Shown here: in pieces, positions 7,815 through 17,147 of the stretch
How the letters are laid out: the number at the start of each line of letters is the position of its first letter
Numbering within the stretch: position 1 is the first letter of the stretch
Assembly: GCF_900105195.1 (NCBI RefSeq)
Contig: NZ_FNRX01000002.1
Span: forward strand, 4,526,001-4,590,000
DNA: 64,000 bases
Direction: 5' to 3'
Source: Rhodococcus pyridinivorans
Lineage (GTDB): Bacteria; Actinomycetota; Actinomycetes; Mycobacteriales; Mycobacteriaceae
Made by a program: the position numbers and the translations under genes
The notes under the pieces: model-generated
The model's input: the letters and a program-made list of their open reading frames with translations, nothing else
Database searches by the model: none
What the model was told of the DNA's origin: nothing

Positions 7815-9284
7815 CTAGGTGAGCAGTTCCGTGAGCGGATCGACCGAGAAGTACAGGGCGAACAGCACTGCGACGATCCACATCAGCGGATGGATGGTGC
7901 GGATTTTGCCGCTCGCGGCGTGCAGGATCACCCAGGTGATGAAGCCGACGCCGATGCCGTTGGCGATCGAGTAGGTGAACGGCATGACCATGATGGTCAG
8001 GAAGGCCGGCAGCGCCACAGCGAACACCGAGAAGTCGATGTCGCGGACCTGGCCGATCATCAGGGCACCGACCACGACGAGAGCCGGAGCGGCCGCTTCG
8101 ATCGGGACCACCTCGTACAGCGGGGTCAGGAACATCGCGAGCAGGAACATCACACCGGTGACCACGTTGGCCAGGCCCGTGCGGGCTCCTTCCGCGATAC
8201 CCGAGGCCGATTCGACGAACACCGTGTTCGACGAGGCGGAAGCGCCACCACCGACGATGGCGCCGGTGCCCTCGACGACGAGGGCCTTGCCGATGCCGGG
8301 CAGGGTGCCGTTCTTGTCGGCCAGGCCGGCTTCCTTGCCGAGGCCGGTCATGGTGCCCATGGCGTCGAAGAAGTTCGCGAGGACGAGCGTGAACACGAGC
8401 AGGGTCGCGGCGATCACGCCGATGCGGGTGAACGCGCCGAACAGGTCGACGTTGCCGACGAGGCTCAGGTTCGGGATGCCGAAGAAGGAGTCGGGGGCGT
8501 CGGGGGTGCTGAGGTTCCAGCCCTTGGGGTTGGTGCCCAGCGACGGGCCGACGTCGGCGATGGCCTCGATGATCATCGACAGGATCGTCGTGGCGACGAT
8601 GCCGATCAGCAGTCCGCCGCGCACCTTGCGTGCGACGAGCACACCCATGAGCAGCACACCGACGACGAAGACGAAGGTCGGCCACGACGCGATGGAGCCG
8701 TCGATGCCCAGGCCGACAGGGACGGTGGTGCCGGCGGCGTCGGGGATGCGGCGGACGAAGCCGGCGTCGACGAGGCCGATCATGGCGATGAAGGCGCCGA
8801 TACCGGCAGCGATGGCGGCCTTGAGTTCTGCCGGGATCGCGTTGAAGACCGCGGTGCGGAAACCGGTCAGGGCCAGCACGACGATGATGATGCCGTCGAT
8901 GACCACCAGGCCCATCGCTTCGGGCCAGGTGACCTGCGGCGCGATGGTCACCGCCAGCAGGCTGTTGATGCCGAGGCCGGCGGCGATGGCGAACGGATAG
9001 TTGGCGACCACACCGAAGACGATGCTCATGAAGCCGGCGACCAGCGCGGTGACGGCGGCGACCTGGTTGATGGGCAGGATGTTGCCCATCACGTCGATCT
9101 TCGCGCTCGCGTCCTCGGCGGAGAAGCTACCGAGGATCAGCGGGTTGAGGACCACGATGTACGACATCGCGAAGAACGTGACGATGCCGCCACGCACCTC
9201 TCGGGACACGGTGGAACCGCGTTCGGTGATCTTGAAATAGGTGTCCAGGAAGGACGTTCGCTTGGAGTCGGTGCCTACGGCCAT
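7815..9284 (-). CDS. NCS2-family purine/pyrimidine permease (AzgA type)
   Basis: About 489 aa with the start at ATG 9284; a GTG two codons earlier (9290) is also possible and neither has a strong ribosome binding site. The protein has the 12-14 helix layout of the AzgA/GhxP branch of the NCS2 transporters, which import adenine, guanine or hypoxanthine with protons. Diagnostic segments are the N-terminal EVRGGIVTFFAMSYIVVLNP, the GVVANYPFAIAAGLGINSLL motif, FFDAMGTMTGLGKEAGL and the GGGASASSNTVFVESASG motif. No other purine gene is adjacent; it separates the MarR gene from the DUF2530 gene and may be an insertion relative to mycobacteria. Confidence 0.9.
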   Translation of the reverse strand: MAVGTDSKRTSFLDTYFKITERGSTVSREVRGGIVTFFAMSYIVVLNPLILGSFSAEDASAKIDVMGNILPINQVAAVTALVAGFMSIVFGVVANYPFAIAAGLGINSLLAVTIAPQVTWPEAMGLVVIDGIIIVVLALTGFRTAVFNAIPAELKAAIAAGIGAFIAMIGLVDAGFVRRIPDAAGTTVPVGLGIDGSIASWPTFVFVVGVLLMGVLVARKVRGGLLIGIVATTILSMIIEAIADVGPSLGTNPKGWNLSTPDAPDSFFGIPNLSLVGNVDLFGAFTRIGVIAATLLVFTLVLANFFDAMGTMTGLGKEAGLADKNGTLPGIGKALVVEGTGAIVGGGASASSNTVFVESASGIAEGARTGLANVVTGVMFLLAMFLTPLYEVVPIEAAAPALVVVGALMIGQVRDIDFSVFAVALPAFLTIMVMPFTYSIANGIGVGFITWVILHAASGKIRTIHPLMWIVAVLFALYFSVDPLTELLT

Positions 9285-9364
9285 GTCCACAAATCCGCTC
9301 GTCGAGTACGGGGCGTCGCAACGGGAACCGATTATTGCAGCGCGAAGGAACTAATCTGCAAACC

Positions 9365-9616
9365 GTGGAACCCGCCCAGCTCGTCGCAGCCCGCATCCGA
9401 CGCCTCGCCGACCCTCGCCCCGCGCTTGCCGTGGGAACCGGTCTGTGGGTGGTGGCGACCGTCGTCGTGGCGGTGGTGGGCGGCGAACTCCGGGACGATG
9501 TGCTTCCGGTCTGCGTGGCGGGAATCGTGGTGGGGCTGCTGGGAACTGCGCTCTTCCTGTTGCAGCGTCGCGCCGCCCGACGCGGTGACCGGGGTGCCCA
9601 GGCGGGGCTGGACTGA
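9365..9616 (+). CDS. DUF2530-family small membrane protein
   Basis: An 83-aa protein with GTG at 9365; GAAGGAA lies about 14 bases upstream, and a TTG at 9335 is an alternative start. Two hydrophobic helices (about residues 23-43 and 49-67) are followed by a basic tail (QRRAARRG), so the C-terminus is probably cytoplasmic. Size, two-helix plan and position match the DUF2530 protein that mycobacteria carry near MarR/SpoU (Rv0879c as I recall). The function is unknown. Confidence 0.75.
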   Translation: MEPAQLVAARIRRLADPRPALAVGTGLWVVATVVVAVVGGELRDDVLPVCVAGIVVGLLGTALFLLQRRAARRGDRGAQAGLD

Positions 9617-9655
9617 CCCTCACCCACGGCCGTCCGCGACAAGCCCACAGCGGTG

Positions 9656-10195
9656 TCAGCGACGGATCCGCACCCGAGTGATCAACCACACCCACAGCAG
9701 GGCCCATGTGATCCCGAAGATCCAGCCTGCGACGACATCGGTGAACCAGTGCGCCGCGAGGTAGACGCGAGAGAGCCCGATCACGAGGGTGTAACCGGCG
9801 AGCGCGATCGTCGCGGCGGTCCGGCGGCGATCGCCGCGCGGCCACGTGTGCACGACGACCGCGACGAGCACCGTGGCCAGAACTGCGCTGGTCATCGCGT
9901 GTCCGGACGGGAACGACTCGGTGCGCAGGGCCAGGAGCCGTTCGGGTTCCGGTGGCCGGACACGGCCGAACAGATTTTTGAGCAACACCATCAACGGCCA
10001 GCCCGTGAGGACCGCTCCGGCGACGAGGACGGCGTCGGACAGACGATCGGCCCGCACCAGCAGCAGCGTCGTCGCCGCGGCGATCAGGCTCGTCGCGACT
10101 CCCCCGCCCGTGTGGGTGAGTGCGGTCACCGCGGTGGTCAGCCACGGCTCGCGGAGCGACACCATCCAGTCGAGCACCGCGGCATCGAGCGTCAC
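9656..10195 (-). CDS. PAP2-family membrane phosphatase
   Basis: A 179-aa protein with about five or six membrane helices and the three PAP2 phosphatase motifs in order: KNLFGRVRPPEP (motif 1), SFPSGHA (motif 2, with the catalytic His) and SRVYLAAHWFTD (motif 3, His nucleophile and Asp). Members dephosphorylate lipid phosphates such as undecaprenyl pyrophosphate or phosphatidic acid on the outer face of the membrane; the substrate here is not determined. Its GTG start at 10195 overlaps the stop of the upstream large ATPase by 4 bases (GTGA), so the two are coupled. Confidence 0.9.
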   Translation of the reverse strand: MTLDAAVLDWMVSLREPWLTTAVTALTHTGGGVATSLIAAATTLLLVRADRLSDAVLVAGAVLTGWPLMVLLKNLFGRVRPPEPERLLALRTESFPSGHAMTSAVLATVLVAVVVHTWPRGDRRRTAATIALAGYTLVIGLSRVYLAAHWFTDVVAGWIFGITWALLWVWLITRVRIRR

Positions 10196-13002
10196 GGTTC
10201 AGTTCTCACGTCCGGAGCCGTGAGCGCGGTGAGTGCCGCGGCCAGGCCGATCGGTGTGCTGTGGACGGTGCCGGCCGCGTCGACCCACCACGGGACCTCG
10301 ACCTCACCGGTCAGGGCTCCGGAGCAGCGGAGGACGAGTCGGTCGTGCAGCGCAAGTACGCCGCGCGGAAGCGGCACCCCGGCGACGATTCCGGCCAGGA
10401 CCGCGGCCGGTTCGCGCTCCCACGTCGAACTCCTCCCCTGCTCGACGGGTTCGGCGTCGACCACCGCGGACGCCACGGCGATGTCGAGCACGTCCGCGAG
10501 CGCGTGGGCGGTTCCCCTGCCGCCGGTGACGAGGCGGTCGTGCGGGATCGCGGCCGCGAACCACGGACGGTCGGGTACGAGAGCGTCGGCTGCGTCGACG
10601 ACGACACCCGACAGGCTGCGCACCCCGTCGGGCAGAGTGACCGACTCGGGATCGAGACCACCCGACGAGAACGCCGCGGCGAACGCGTCGTGCGCGGCGA
10701 CGATCGCGGCCGGCCCCGGCGACCTGCTGTCGTCCGCGAGCCGGTCGAGCAGTGTCTGTGCCAGTTCGATGTCGTCGATCCGCGTTCCGGCGAGGGCGCT
10801 GCGGAAGGCCGATGCGTCGGGGTGGGTACAGGGATCGAGCAGACCTTCGAAGAGGGTGTCGTCGGCGAACCGGTAGTGGCCCAGAGGCCGGCCGTCGAGC
10901 GACGCGCGGGTGCGCAGATACCACGCCGTATATCCGGCGGGGTCGGCGATCGCTTCGGCCGTCGCGGGCTCGGCGGCCAGCAGGGTCAATGCCCGCGACC
11001 AGCGGCGATCGTCGACGAGATCGAGGTCGCGCACCGCGACGAGCACCTCGGGATCGTCGTCGAGCCGCTCCCACCACAGGTGTTCGTCGGGCAGATCGTG
11101 GTCGGGGCCGGTCGGCAGTTCCGCACGCAGGACCGTGAATCCCCAGCCCACACCGATCGCCCGCAGGGCGTCGGCCCCGTACCGGTCGACGACGGACGGG
11201 TCGACGGTGCCGAAGGGCGCGTCCTCGACGAGTACTTCTGCGAGCGGTGCACCGGGAAGCAGGAGTTCGTCGGCGGGGACGAGGTCGCCGTGGGTGTCGG
11301 GCAGCAGCAGTGCCCCGAGTTCGCGGGGCACGGCCGCGGGCGACACGAGCGGCACCAGTCGCAGCACGACGTCGGCGAGCTCACCGGCCGGGAGGTCGCC
11401 CTCCGGGTGGAGGTCGTCGGGATCGGTGTCCTCGACGGCCGCGACGAGCGCCGGGTCGGCGAGCAGGTCCTCGACCGTCACGGTGCCGGCTCCGAGCCGG
11501 GCGAGCAGCGGATGCGCGGCGTCGGGATGGACGAGACGCACCCAGGGCATGGACACCGGGCCGATATCCTGCAGTTGCGTTGCGAGAACGGCCGTACGCG
11601 GGCCGGTCACGGTCCGTCCGTCCGACAGCGGAACCGGCAGCGATGCGAGTTCCTCGGCCGCGACCGCGTCGACGACGAGCGGAGTGAGCGCCTCGTACAG
11701 GCGGTTCCACCACTTCGGATCGCGTTCGTGCCCGGAGAGCAGTTCGGCCAGTCGCGCGAGACCGAGCCGGTGCACGCCGACGGCGGACAGCGCGGACGCA
11801 TGTCGCGGCCCGCACAACTCGGGGATCACGAGCCCCGGGACCACCTCGCCGAGGACGTCGGCGAGGTCGTCGGTGAGACCGGGAAGTGCGACGGCCCGGT
11901 CGGGCACCAGATCGGCGCTGCGGTCGGCGGCGGGAAGCCACGCGCCGGCGGCCAACTCGTCGAGGATCGCCTCGCGGATGCGTTCGTCGACCTCGCTGCG
12001 CGCGAAACCCGGCAGGGGCACGAGGTCGAGTCGCTGCTCGGCGGGCAGAGCCGCGACGAACCGCGCGTATCCGCGGGCGACGTTCTCGACGTGGGCTCCG
12101 GGAAGCACGCGCCTCCGGTCGGGTTGCATGGCGACGTCGGCGACGACGATCGCGGGAAGTGACAGCTCCTCGTCGGAGCGGGTGGGGGCACGCAGGACAT
12201 CGCTGCGGACCGGGTCGACCCGCCCGTCGACGACGGGCACCAGCCATCGCGCCGACGCTCCGGTGAACTCCCACCAGGTGCGATCGCCGATCCGCACCTC
12301 CCACAGGCCGCTGTCGAGTTCGCGCCGGTGACGGGTGAATTCGTCGTCGGCGACGAGGACGGTGTGCAAGCCCGGGAGTTCGAGCAGGATGTCGTGGGCC
12401 TCGGATCGGAAGGCGTCGAGCAGTGCGACCGGGTCCACCCCGGGGCGCAGGGTCAGCACGACCTCGGTGTCGCTGCCGGTCGCCGGCGGGGCCTCCGTCG
12501 GCCACACGAGGCGCAGCGCCGGGACACCCGACTCCGGCTCGGGCAGGTTCCGCTCGGCCAGCACCGCGCGGGTGCGCTCGGCCGAGAAGTGGAGCGAACC
12601 GGTGCGCGAACGCACCTCGATGTCGTCGGAGACCGACAGCACCGCCGTGAAGCCGACACCGAACCGCCCTACGGTGGATCCGGCGCCGGTCTTGTTCGAC
12701 GAGCGCAGTGCGGTCAGCGCGTGGACACCGCCCTCGTGGAGCGGCTCACCGATGTTCGCGACGTGGAGACGGCCGTCGGCGAACCAGACACGCAGCTCAC
12801 CCGGTACATCGGCACGCGCGGCGGCGTCGGCGGCGTTCTGGGCGAGCTCGGTCAACACGCGGTCGCGGTAACCCGCGCGGACATGATCGGCCTCGGTCGC
12901 CGCGTCCTCGCGCAGACGGGTGGGCGACGACGACCAGGCCGCGAGGATCCCTTCGCGTAACGCCGCGGTCCCGAACGGATCCGCGGGGTCCGGCCGGGTC
13001 AC
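10192..13002 (-). CDS. Large sacsin-like (GHKL) ATP-binding protein
   Basis: A 936-aa protein. The N-terminal about 200 residues form a GHKL ATPase fold of the Hsp90/sacsin kind: ELAQNAADAAARA (N box, Mg-binding Asn), the G1-like ADGRLHVANIGEPL and the G2 box GSTVGRFGVGFTAVLSVSD. The remaining 700 residues are an acidic, Leu/Ala/Asp-rich repeat-like region without recognisable domains. Actinobacterial proteins annotated as 'sacsin N-terminal ATP-binding-like domain' have this length. A chaperone-like role is plausible but undemonstrated. It is 4-base coupled to the PAP2 gene and begins just 1 base after the stop of the DUF3027 gene, forming a DUF3027-ATPase-PAP2 operon. Confidence 0.8.
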   Translation of the reverse strand: MTRPDPADPFGTAALREGILAAWSSSPTRLREDAATEADHVRAGYRDRVLTELAQNAADAAARADVPGELRVWFADGRLHVANIGEPLHEGGVHALTALRSSNKTGAGSTVGRFGVGFTAVLSVSDDIEVRSRTGSLHFSAERTRAVLAERNLPEPESGVPALRLVWPTEAPPATGSDTEVVLTLRPGVDPVALLDAFRSEAHDILLELPGLHTVLVADDEFTRHRRELDSGLWEVRIGDRTWWEFTGASARWLVPVVDGRVDPVRSDVLRAPTRSDEELSLPAIVVADVAMQPDRRRVLPGAHVENVARGYARFVAALPAEQRLDLVPLPGFARSEVDERIREAILDELAAGAWLPAADRSADLVPDRAVALPGLTDDLADVLGEVVPGLVIPELCGPRHASALSAVGVHRLGLARLAELLSGHERDPKWWNRLYEALTPLVVDAVAAEELASLPVPLSDGRTVTGPRTAVLATQLQDIGPVSMPWVRLVHPDAAHPLLARLGAGTVTVEDLLADPALVAAVEDTDPDDLHPEGDLPAGELADVVLRLVPLVSPAAVPRELGALLLPDTHGDLVPADELLLPGAPLAEVLVEDAPFGTVDPSVVDRYGADALRAIGVGWGFTVLRAELPTGPDHDLPDEHLWWERLDDDPEVLVAVRDLDLVDDRRWSRALTLLAAEPATAEAIADPAGYTAWYLRTRASLDGRPLGHYRFADDTLFEGLLDPCTHPDASAFRSALAGTRIDDIELAQTLLDRLADDSRSPGPAAIVAAHDAFAAAFSSGGLDPESVTLPDGVRSLSGVVVDAADALVPDRPWFAAAIPHDRLVTGGRGTAHALADVLDIAVASAVVDAEPVEQGRSSTWEREPAAVLAGIVAGVPLPRGVLALHDRLVLRCSGALTGEVEVPWWVDAAGTVHSTPIGLAAALTALTAPDVRTEP

Positions 13003-13003
13003 G

Positions 13004-13921
13004 TCAGTCGGTCTGTTCCGACTCGGACGGGGACGGCTCGGACGACTCGGGGGCGAGCTCGTCCGTGAAATCGGTCGGCGTGGACTCGGTGCTCACGACC
13101 TCGGTGGTCGCGGACTCCGCAGGCGCCGAGCCGGCCGGTCCGACCTCGACGACCTCCACTGCCGAATCGTCGAACGCCTCGTAGATCGGCGAACCGGCGC
13201 CGGTGGGCAGGGTCGTGTCGGAATGCGCGCCGCATCCGTACTCGGCGTGCACGACGTGACCGTCGGCGGCGAACTCGTTGCCGCAGACGCCGAAGGCCGC
13301 ACGCAGCGATCCGGCGAGCGGAAGATAGAAACCACACAGGCGGCACGAGGACGGAGCGGCCTTCGCCATCTCCGAGTCGGGACCGTATTCGCTGTCGAAC
13401 CAGCGCTGCGCTGCCTCGAGGCGACCTTCCAGACTCATGACCTGCTTGCGGCCCAGCCCGATCTCGAGGGCGGTCTCATCGACCTCGGGGTCGCCGGACA
13501 GCATGTAGCCGGGAACCAGGCGCACGTCGTCGGGAGCGGGAGCCAGCAGGTCGCCGGGACCCAGATCGCCGGGACGGATCCGCTCGCTCCACGGCACCCA
13601 CGCGGGGGCGACGAGCGCGTCGGGACCGGGCAGGAGCACGAGTTCGCTCACAGTCACCCGATCCGAATCCGGGGCGGCGGCCACGACGACGGCCCACTGC
13701 CAACCGCGGTAACCCGGCAGCTCCGAGGCGAAACGATGGGTGGCCGAGCACTCGTCCTCGGGCGTCACGCCCAGATAGGCGCCGACTCCACCGTCTCCGA
13801 GTTCGTCGAGTGCGGCCCGAGCGAGGTCGACGGCGTCGGCGAGCACGGAACGCACCGCCGGATCGACCACGGGGTTCGTTCCTCGGGAAGTGGAAGCAGA
13901 GGCAACACTCACGACCCCCAT
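13004..13921 (-). CDS. DUF3027-family protein with Cys-rich putative metal site
   Basis: About 305 aa from ATG 13921; a GTG three codons in (13912) is a possible alternative. The central DUF3027 domain carries several Cys and His residues in a zinc-finger-like spacing near residues 200-245: CRLCGFYLPL, then GVCGNEFAADG, HVVHAEYGCGAHSDT. The C-terminal about 55 residues are Ser/Thr/Glu-rich and probably disordered. The function is unknown. The divergent lipoprotein cyclase and MFS genes follow; in mycobacteria the homologue (Rv0877 as I recall) is divergent from the same MFS gene. Confidence 0.82.
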   Translation of the reverse strand: MGVVSVASASTSRGTNPVVDPAVRSVLADAVDLARAALDELGDGGVGAYLGVTPEDECSATHRFASELPGYRGWQWAVVVAAAPDSDRVTVSELVLLPGPDALVAPAWVPWSERIRPGDLGPGDLLAPAPDDVRLVPGYMLSGDPEVDETALEIGLGRKQVMSLEGRLEAAQRWFDSEYGPDSEMAKAAPSSCRLCGFYLPLAGSLRAAFGVCGNEFAADGHVVHAEYGCGAHSDTTLPTGAGSPIYEAFDDSAVEVVEVGPAGSAPAESATTEVVSTESTPTDFTDELAPESSEPSPSESEQTD

Positions 13922-14005
13922 TCTGCCTGACCTGTCTGCTCCGGCGCCTGCGGGTCGCGGAAGGTCGTACAGGCACCGCTCACACGCGAGGTGCAGGATG
14001 GGCGC

Positions 14006-14821
14006 GTGCCCCGTCTTCTCCTCTCGGCCGCGGTCGCGACGGTCGTCTGCGTCACCACCGCCGGATGCGGCGACGATCTCGTCGCCGAACCCGGTCCACC
14101 CGCCACCGAACTCGGTGTGGAAGTCGTCGCCACGCACCCCCACGATCCGGAGGCGTTCACCCAGGGCCTCGAGATCGACGAGGGCGAACTGCTCGAAGGC
14201 ACCGGCCGGGCCGGGCGCTCGTGGGTGTCGGCCCGAGAGGTCGACCTCGACGGCGGGACCGTCACCCTCGCCGAGACCGAGCGCACCCGCGAACCCGTCC
14301 TCGACGACCTCTTCGGTGAGGGCATCACCGTGGTCGGCGACGAGGTGTGGCAGCTGACCTGGAAGGACGGCACGGCCGTCCTCCGCGATCGCGACACCCT
14401 GCTCGAGAAGCGCCGGGTCGACTACGACGGCGAGGGCTGGGGGCTGTGCGCGCAACCCGGCCGTCTGGTGATGAGCGACGGCTCGGCCGAGCTGATCTTC
14501 CGCGACCCCGTCACCTTCGACGAACTCGGGCGCGTCACCGTGCACCGGGACGGACGTGCCGTGTCGAAGCTCAACGAACTCGAGTGCGCCGAGGACGGCA
14601 GGGTCTGGGCGAACGTGTGGCAGACGGACGAGATCGTGCTGATCGATCCGGCCTCGGGCCGTGTGGAGGCCCGGGTCGACGCGGCTCCGCTGCGTGATCG
14701 GCTGCCCGCGGGAGCCGATGTGGACGTCCTCAACGGCATCGCACGGATCCCCGGGACCGATCGGTTCCTGGTGACGGGCAAGTACTGGCCGACGCTGTTC
14801 GAAGTGCGTTTCGTGGAGTGA
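14006..14821 (+). CDS. Lipoprotein glutaminyl-peptide cyclotransferase
   Basis: About 271 aa from GTG 14006 with AGGATG upstream; a GTG at 13991 is possible. The N-terminus is a lipoprotein signal: basic P-R, a hydrophobic core and the lipobox TTAGC at about residues 20-24. The mature part is a bacterial glutamine cyclotransferase five-bladed propeller (HPHDPEAFTQGLEIDEGELLEGTG, then ...WQLTWKDGTAVLRDRDTL, KLNELECAEDGRVWANVW, LNGIARIPGTDRFLVTGKYW). The enzyme converts N-terminal Gln of exported peptides to pyroglutamate, outside the membrane. It stands between DUF3027 and the MFS gene, where I recall no homologue in mycobacteria. Confidence 0.88.
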   Translation: MPRLLLSAAVATVVCVTTAGCGDDLVAEPGPPATELGVEVVATHPHDPEAFTQGLEIDEGELLEGTGRAGRSWVSAREVDLDGGTVTLAETERTREPVLDDLFGEGITVVGDEVWQLTWKDGTAVLRDRDTLLEKRRVDYDGEGWGLCAQPGRLVMSDGSAELIFRDPVTFDELGRVTVHRDGRAVSKLNELECAEDGRVWANVWQTDEIVLIDPASGRVEARVDAAPLRDRLPAGADVDVLNGIARIPGTDRFLVTGKYWPTLFEVRFVE

Positions 14822-14912
14822 TCCGGGTGGCATACCGATCGCGGCACGCGTCACTCGGGCCACGTGCCGCCCTTGTGTTACAGCCGCTATCGCGTGGGGA
14901 AGAATCGAAGAC

Positions 14913-16589
14913 GTGACCGAACCGGACGAGCGACCCGCCCCCGAGGGAGCGGACGGCCGTGTCCCGGGTTCGCAGCATTCGGGGTACAGCAACTATCCGC
15001 CTCCGCGCCGCGTCTCGGGCCGTCGCACTCCCCTGCCGCCCCTGCATCCCGTCGACCATCCGCGCCGACCGCCGGGTGCGTCGGCGGCCGGTCGGGCGGA
15101 GTCCTCGTCCGAGACCGACTCACCGCGCGCTCCGCGCATGCCGCGGAAACTGACGGTGACGCGGGTCGCGGCCCTGCGCAGCCGCGAACTCACCTCGAAG
15201 GGCATCGCGACCTTCCGCCGAGCGGCCACGGCCGACGGCGCCGACAAGTCGGGCCTGACGGCGCTCACCTACGCGACGATGGCGAACTTCGCCTCCGACG
15301 CGGCCATCGCCGTCGCGCTCGCGAACACCCTGTTCTTCTCGGCGGCCACCGGTGAGGACAGGACGAAGGTCGCGCTGTATCTGCTCATCACGATCGCGCC
15401 GTTCGCGATCATCGCCCCGCTCATCGGGCCGCTGCTCGACAGGTTGCAGCACGGTCGTCGCGTCGCGCTGGCGACGTCCTTCGCGCTGCGCACGGTGCTC
15501 GCGGTAGTGCTGGTGTTCAACTTCGACAGCTGGCTGTTGTATCCGGCGGCGCTCGGCATGATGGTGCTGAGCAAATCGTTCGCGGTGCTCAAATCCGCGG
15601 TGACACCCAGAGTCCTGCCACCGGAGATCGATCTGGTGCGGGTGAACTCCCGGTTGACGGTCTTCGGCCTGGTCGGCGGCACGATCGGTGCCGGCGCGAT
15701 CGCGGCGGCCGCGGCATGGGCATTCGGTTCGTCGGGCGCACTGTGGCTGTGCGCCGGGATTACCGCATTCGGCGCCTATCTGAGCATGCGTATCCCCGCC
15801 TGGGTCGAGGTCACCGAGGGTGAGGTGCCGGCGACGCTGTCGTACCACCGCTCCGACGCGCGCACCGAGGTGCTGAACGCCGACACCGTGACCGAGGTGA
15901 TCGTCACCAAGTCCGGGAAACGGAAGCAGCCGCTGGGACGGGCGGTGGTGACCGGACTGTGGGGCAACGGCACGATCCGCATCCTCACCGGCTTCCTGAC
16001 CTTGTTCATGGCGTTCGTCGCGAAGAACACCACCGGACAGGATCCGCTCATGCAGGCCGCGATGCTCGGTGGTGTCGGTGCCGCCGCCGCGGTCGGCAAC
16101 TTCGCGGGCAACGCGACCGGAGCGCGACTCGCGCTCGGACGGCCCGCTCTCATCGTCGTGCGGTGCACCGCCGCGGTCGTCGTCGTGTCCGCCGTCGTCG
16201 CTGCGACCGGCAACGTCCTGGCCGCCGCGCTGGCGGCGCTCGTGGCGGCGTGCGCCAGTGCGCTGGCCAAGGTCTCGCTCGACGCATCGCTCCAGCAGGA
16301 CCTTCCCGAGGAGTCCATCGCGTCCGGATTCGGCAGGTCCGAGACGGTTCTCCAGCTCAGCTGGGTGTTCGGCGGAGCGATGGGTGTGCTGTTGCCGACC
16401 GAACTGTGGCTCGGGTTCGCTGTGGTCTCGGTCGTGCTGGTTCTCGGATTCGCGCAGACGGTGCTGACATACCGTGGGGGGACATTGCTGCCGGGATTCG
16501 GCGGCCGTCGACCCGAACGCGTCTCCACCGAGACGGCTGCCGGGCGGAGGCGCGCCGGTGGATCCCCCACCGAAGATTGGAACAGTTGA
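14913..16589 (+). CDS. MFS transporter with long Pro-rich N-terminus
   Basis: A 558-aa protein from GTG 14913. The first about 95 residues are hydrophilic, rich in Pro/Arg/Ser and probably cytoplasmic. About 12 hydrophobic helices follow, with a motif-A-like LLDRLQHGRRVALATSFAL between helices 2 and 3 and a charged cytoplasmic loop of about 55 residues between helices 6 and 7 containing VIVTKSGKRKQPLGRAV. The substrate is unknown. Mycobacterial Rv0876c is the likely orthologue by order. It overlaps or directly abuts the start of the DUF2771 gene, indicating an operon. Confidence 0.83.
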   Translation: MTEPDERPAPEGADGRVPGSQHSGYSNYPPPRRVSGRRTPLPPLHPVDHPRRPPGASAAGRAESSSETDSPRAPRMPRKLTVTRVAALRSRELTSKGIATFRRAATADGADKSGLTALTYATMANFASDAAIAVALANTLFFSAATGEDRTKVALYLLITIAPFAIIAPLIGPLLDRLQHGRRVALATSFALRTVLAVVLVFNFDSWLLYPAALGMMVLSKSFAVLKSAVTPRVLPPEIDLVRVNSRLTVFGLVGGTIGAGAIAAAAAWAFGSSGALWLCAGITAFGAYLSMRIPAWVEVTEGEVPATLSYHRSDARTEVLNADTVTEVIVTKSGKRKQPLGRAVVTGLWGNGTIRILTGFLTLFMAFVAKNTTGQDPLMQAAMLGGVGAAAAVGNFAGNATGARLALGRPALIVVRCTAAVVVVSAVVAATGNVLAAALAALVAACASALAKVSLDASLQQDLPEESIASGFGRSETVLQLSWVFGGAMGVLLPTELWLGFAVVSVVLVLGFAQTVLTYRGGTLLPGFGGRRPERVSTETAAGRRRAGGSPTEDWNS

Positions 16590-16590
16590 G

Positions 16591-17079
16591 TTGCAGGCCC
16601 GGACGAAGAAGACTCTCGCGCTGCTGCTGGTGGCCCTGGTGGTCGTGGTAGCGGGAGTCGCCGCCACGGTGTGGAAACTGGTCGATTCGGCCGAGCCCAC
16701 GCTCCCCACCATCACCGCGTACGCACGGGGAAAGACCGTGACGGTCGATCCCGCGCAGCACTGCAATCTCTATCTCGAGGACTGCGTGGAGAACCCGATC
16801 GGTCAGCTCGACGTGCCGGCCGGCTACCCGCTGCAGCTGTCGCTTCCGAACGAGATCGCCGATGCTCCGTGGCGCATCCTCACCGTCTACGGCGACACGC
16901 AGACCGGGCAGACCTACATCGACGGCGCGATGTTCGAGGCCGGTGCACGCCGCACCCTCACCGTGGAGAGCTCCCCGGAGCTGCAGTTGCTCGGAGTGGA
17001 GATCCAGCTGCCGTCGGCCGTCGTCGACGAGGCCGGTGAACCGATCGCGCACGCCGTGTGGGCCGTCAAGACGTTCTGA
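16591..17079 (+). CDS. DUF2771-family membrane-anchored protein
   Basis: About 162 aa if the TTG at 16591 is used, immediately after the MFS stop (16587-16589); an in-frame GTG at 16558 overlapping the MFS gene is the alternative, so the start is uncertain. A short basic segment (ARTKKT) and one hydrophobic helix (about residues 8-28) are followed by an extracytoplasmic beta-rich domain with a conserved Cys pair (QHCNLYLEDC). It belongs to the DUF2771 family, next to the MFS gene as in mycobacteria. A disulfide between the two Cys residues is plausible. The function is unknown. Confidence 0.78.
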   Translation: MQARTKKTLALLLVALVVVVAGVAATVWKLVDSAEPTLPTITAYARGKTVTVDPAQHCNLYLEDCVENPIGQLDVPAGYPLQLSLPNEIADAPWRILTVYGDTQTGQTYIDGAMFEAGARRTLTVESSPELQLLGVEIQLPSAVVDEAGEPIAHAVWAVKTF

Positions 17080-17097
17080 GTCCCGACCCCGCATACG

Positions 17098-17138
17098 ACG
17101 ACGGGCCGTCCTCGCACACGGCGAGGACGGCCCGTCGT
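17098..17138. terminator. Bidirectional terminator, 18-bp perfect stem
   Basis: ACGACGGGCCGTCCTCGC at 17098-17115 pairs perfectly with 17121-17138 around the loop ACACG. It lies between the convergent DUF2771 gene (stop 17079) and cold-shock gene (stop 17148), so it can serve both. Confidence 0.88.
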
Positions 17139-17147
17139 GGTTCGTCC

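Noticed and set aside
7584..9764. 726-aa plus-strand frame over the NCS2 permease
   Set aside because: Asp/Gly/His/Gln-rich low-complexity translation antisense to a clear permease.
10120..12162. 680-aa plus-strand frame across the sacsin-like ATPase
   Set aside because: Arg/Gly/Val-rich antisense shadow of a gene with intact ATPase motifs.
10192..13002. Antiphage defence gene (large ATPase)
   Set aside because: It sits among conserved backbone genes with a PAP2 partner and no nuclease or other effector nearby.
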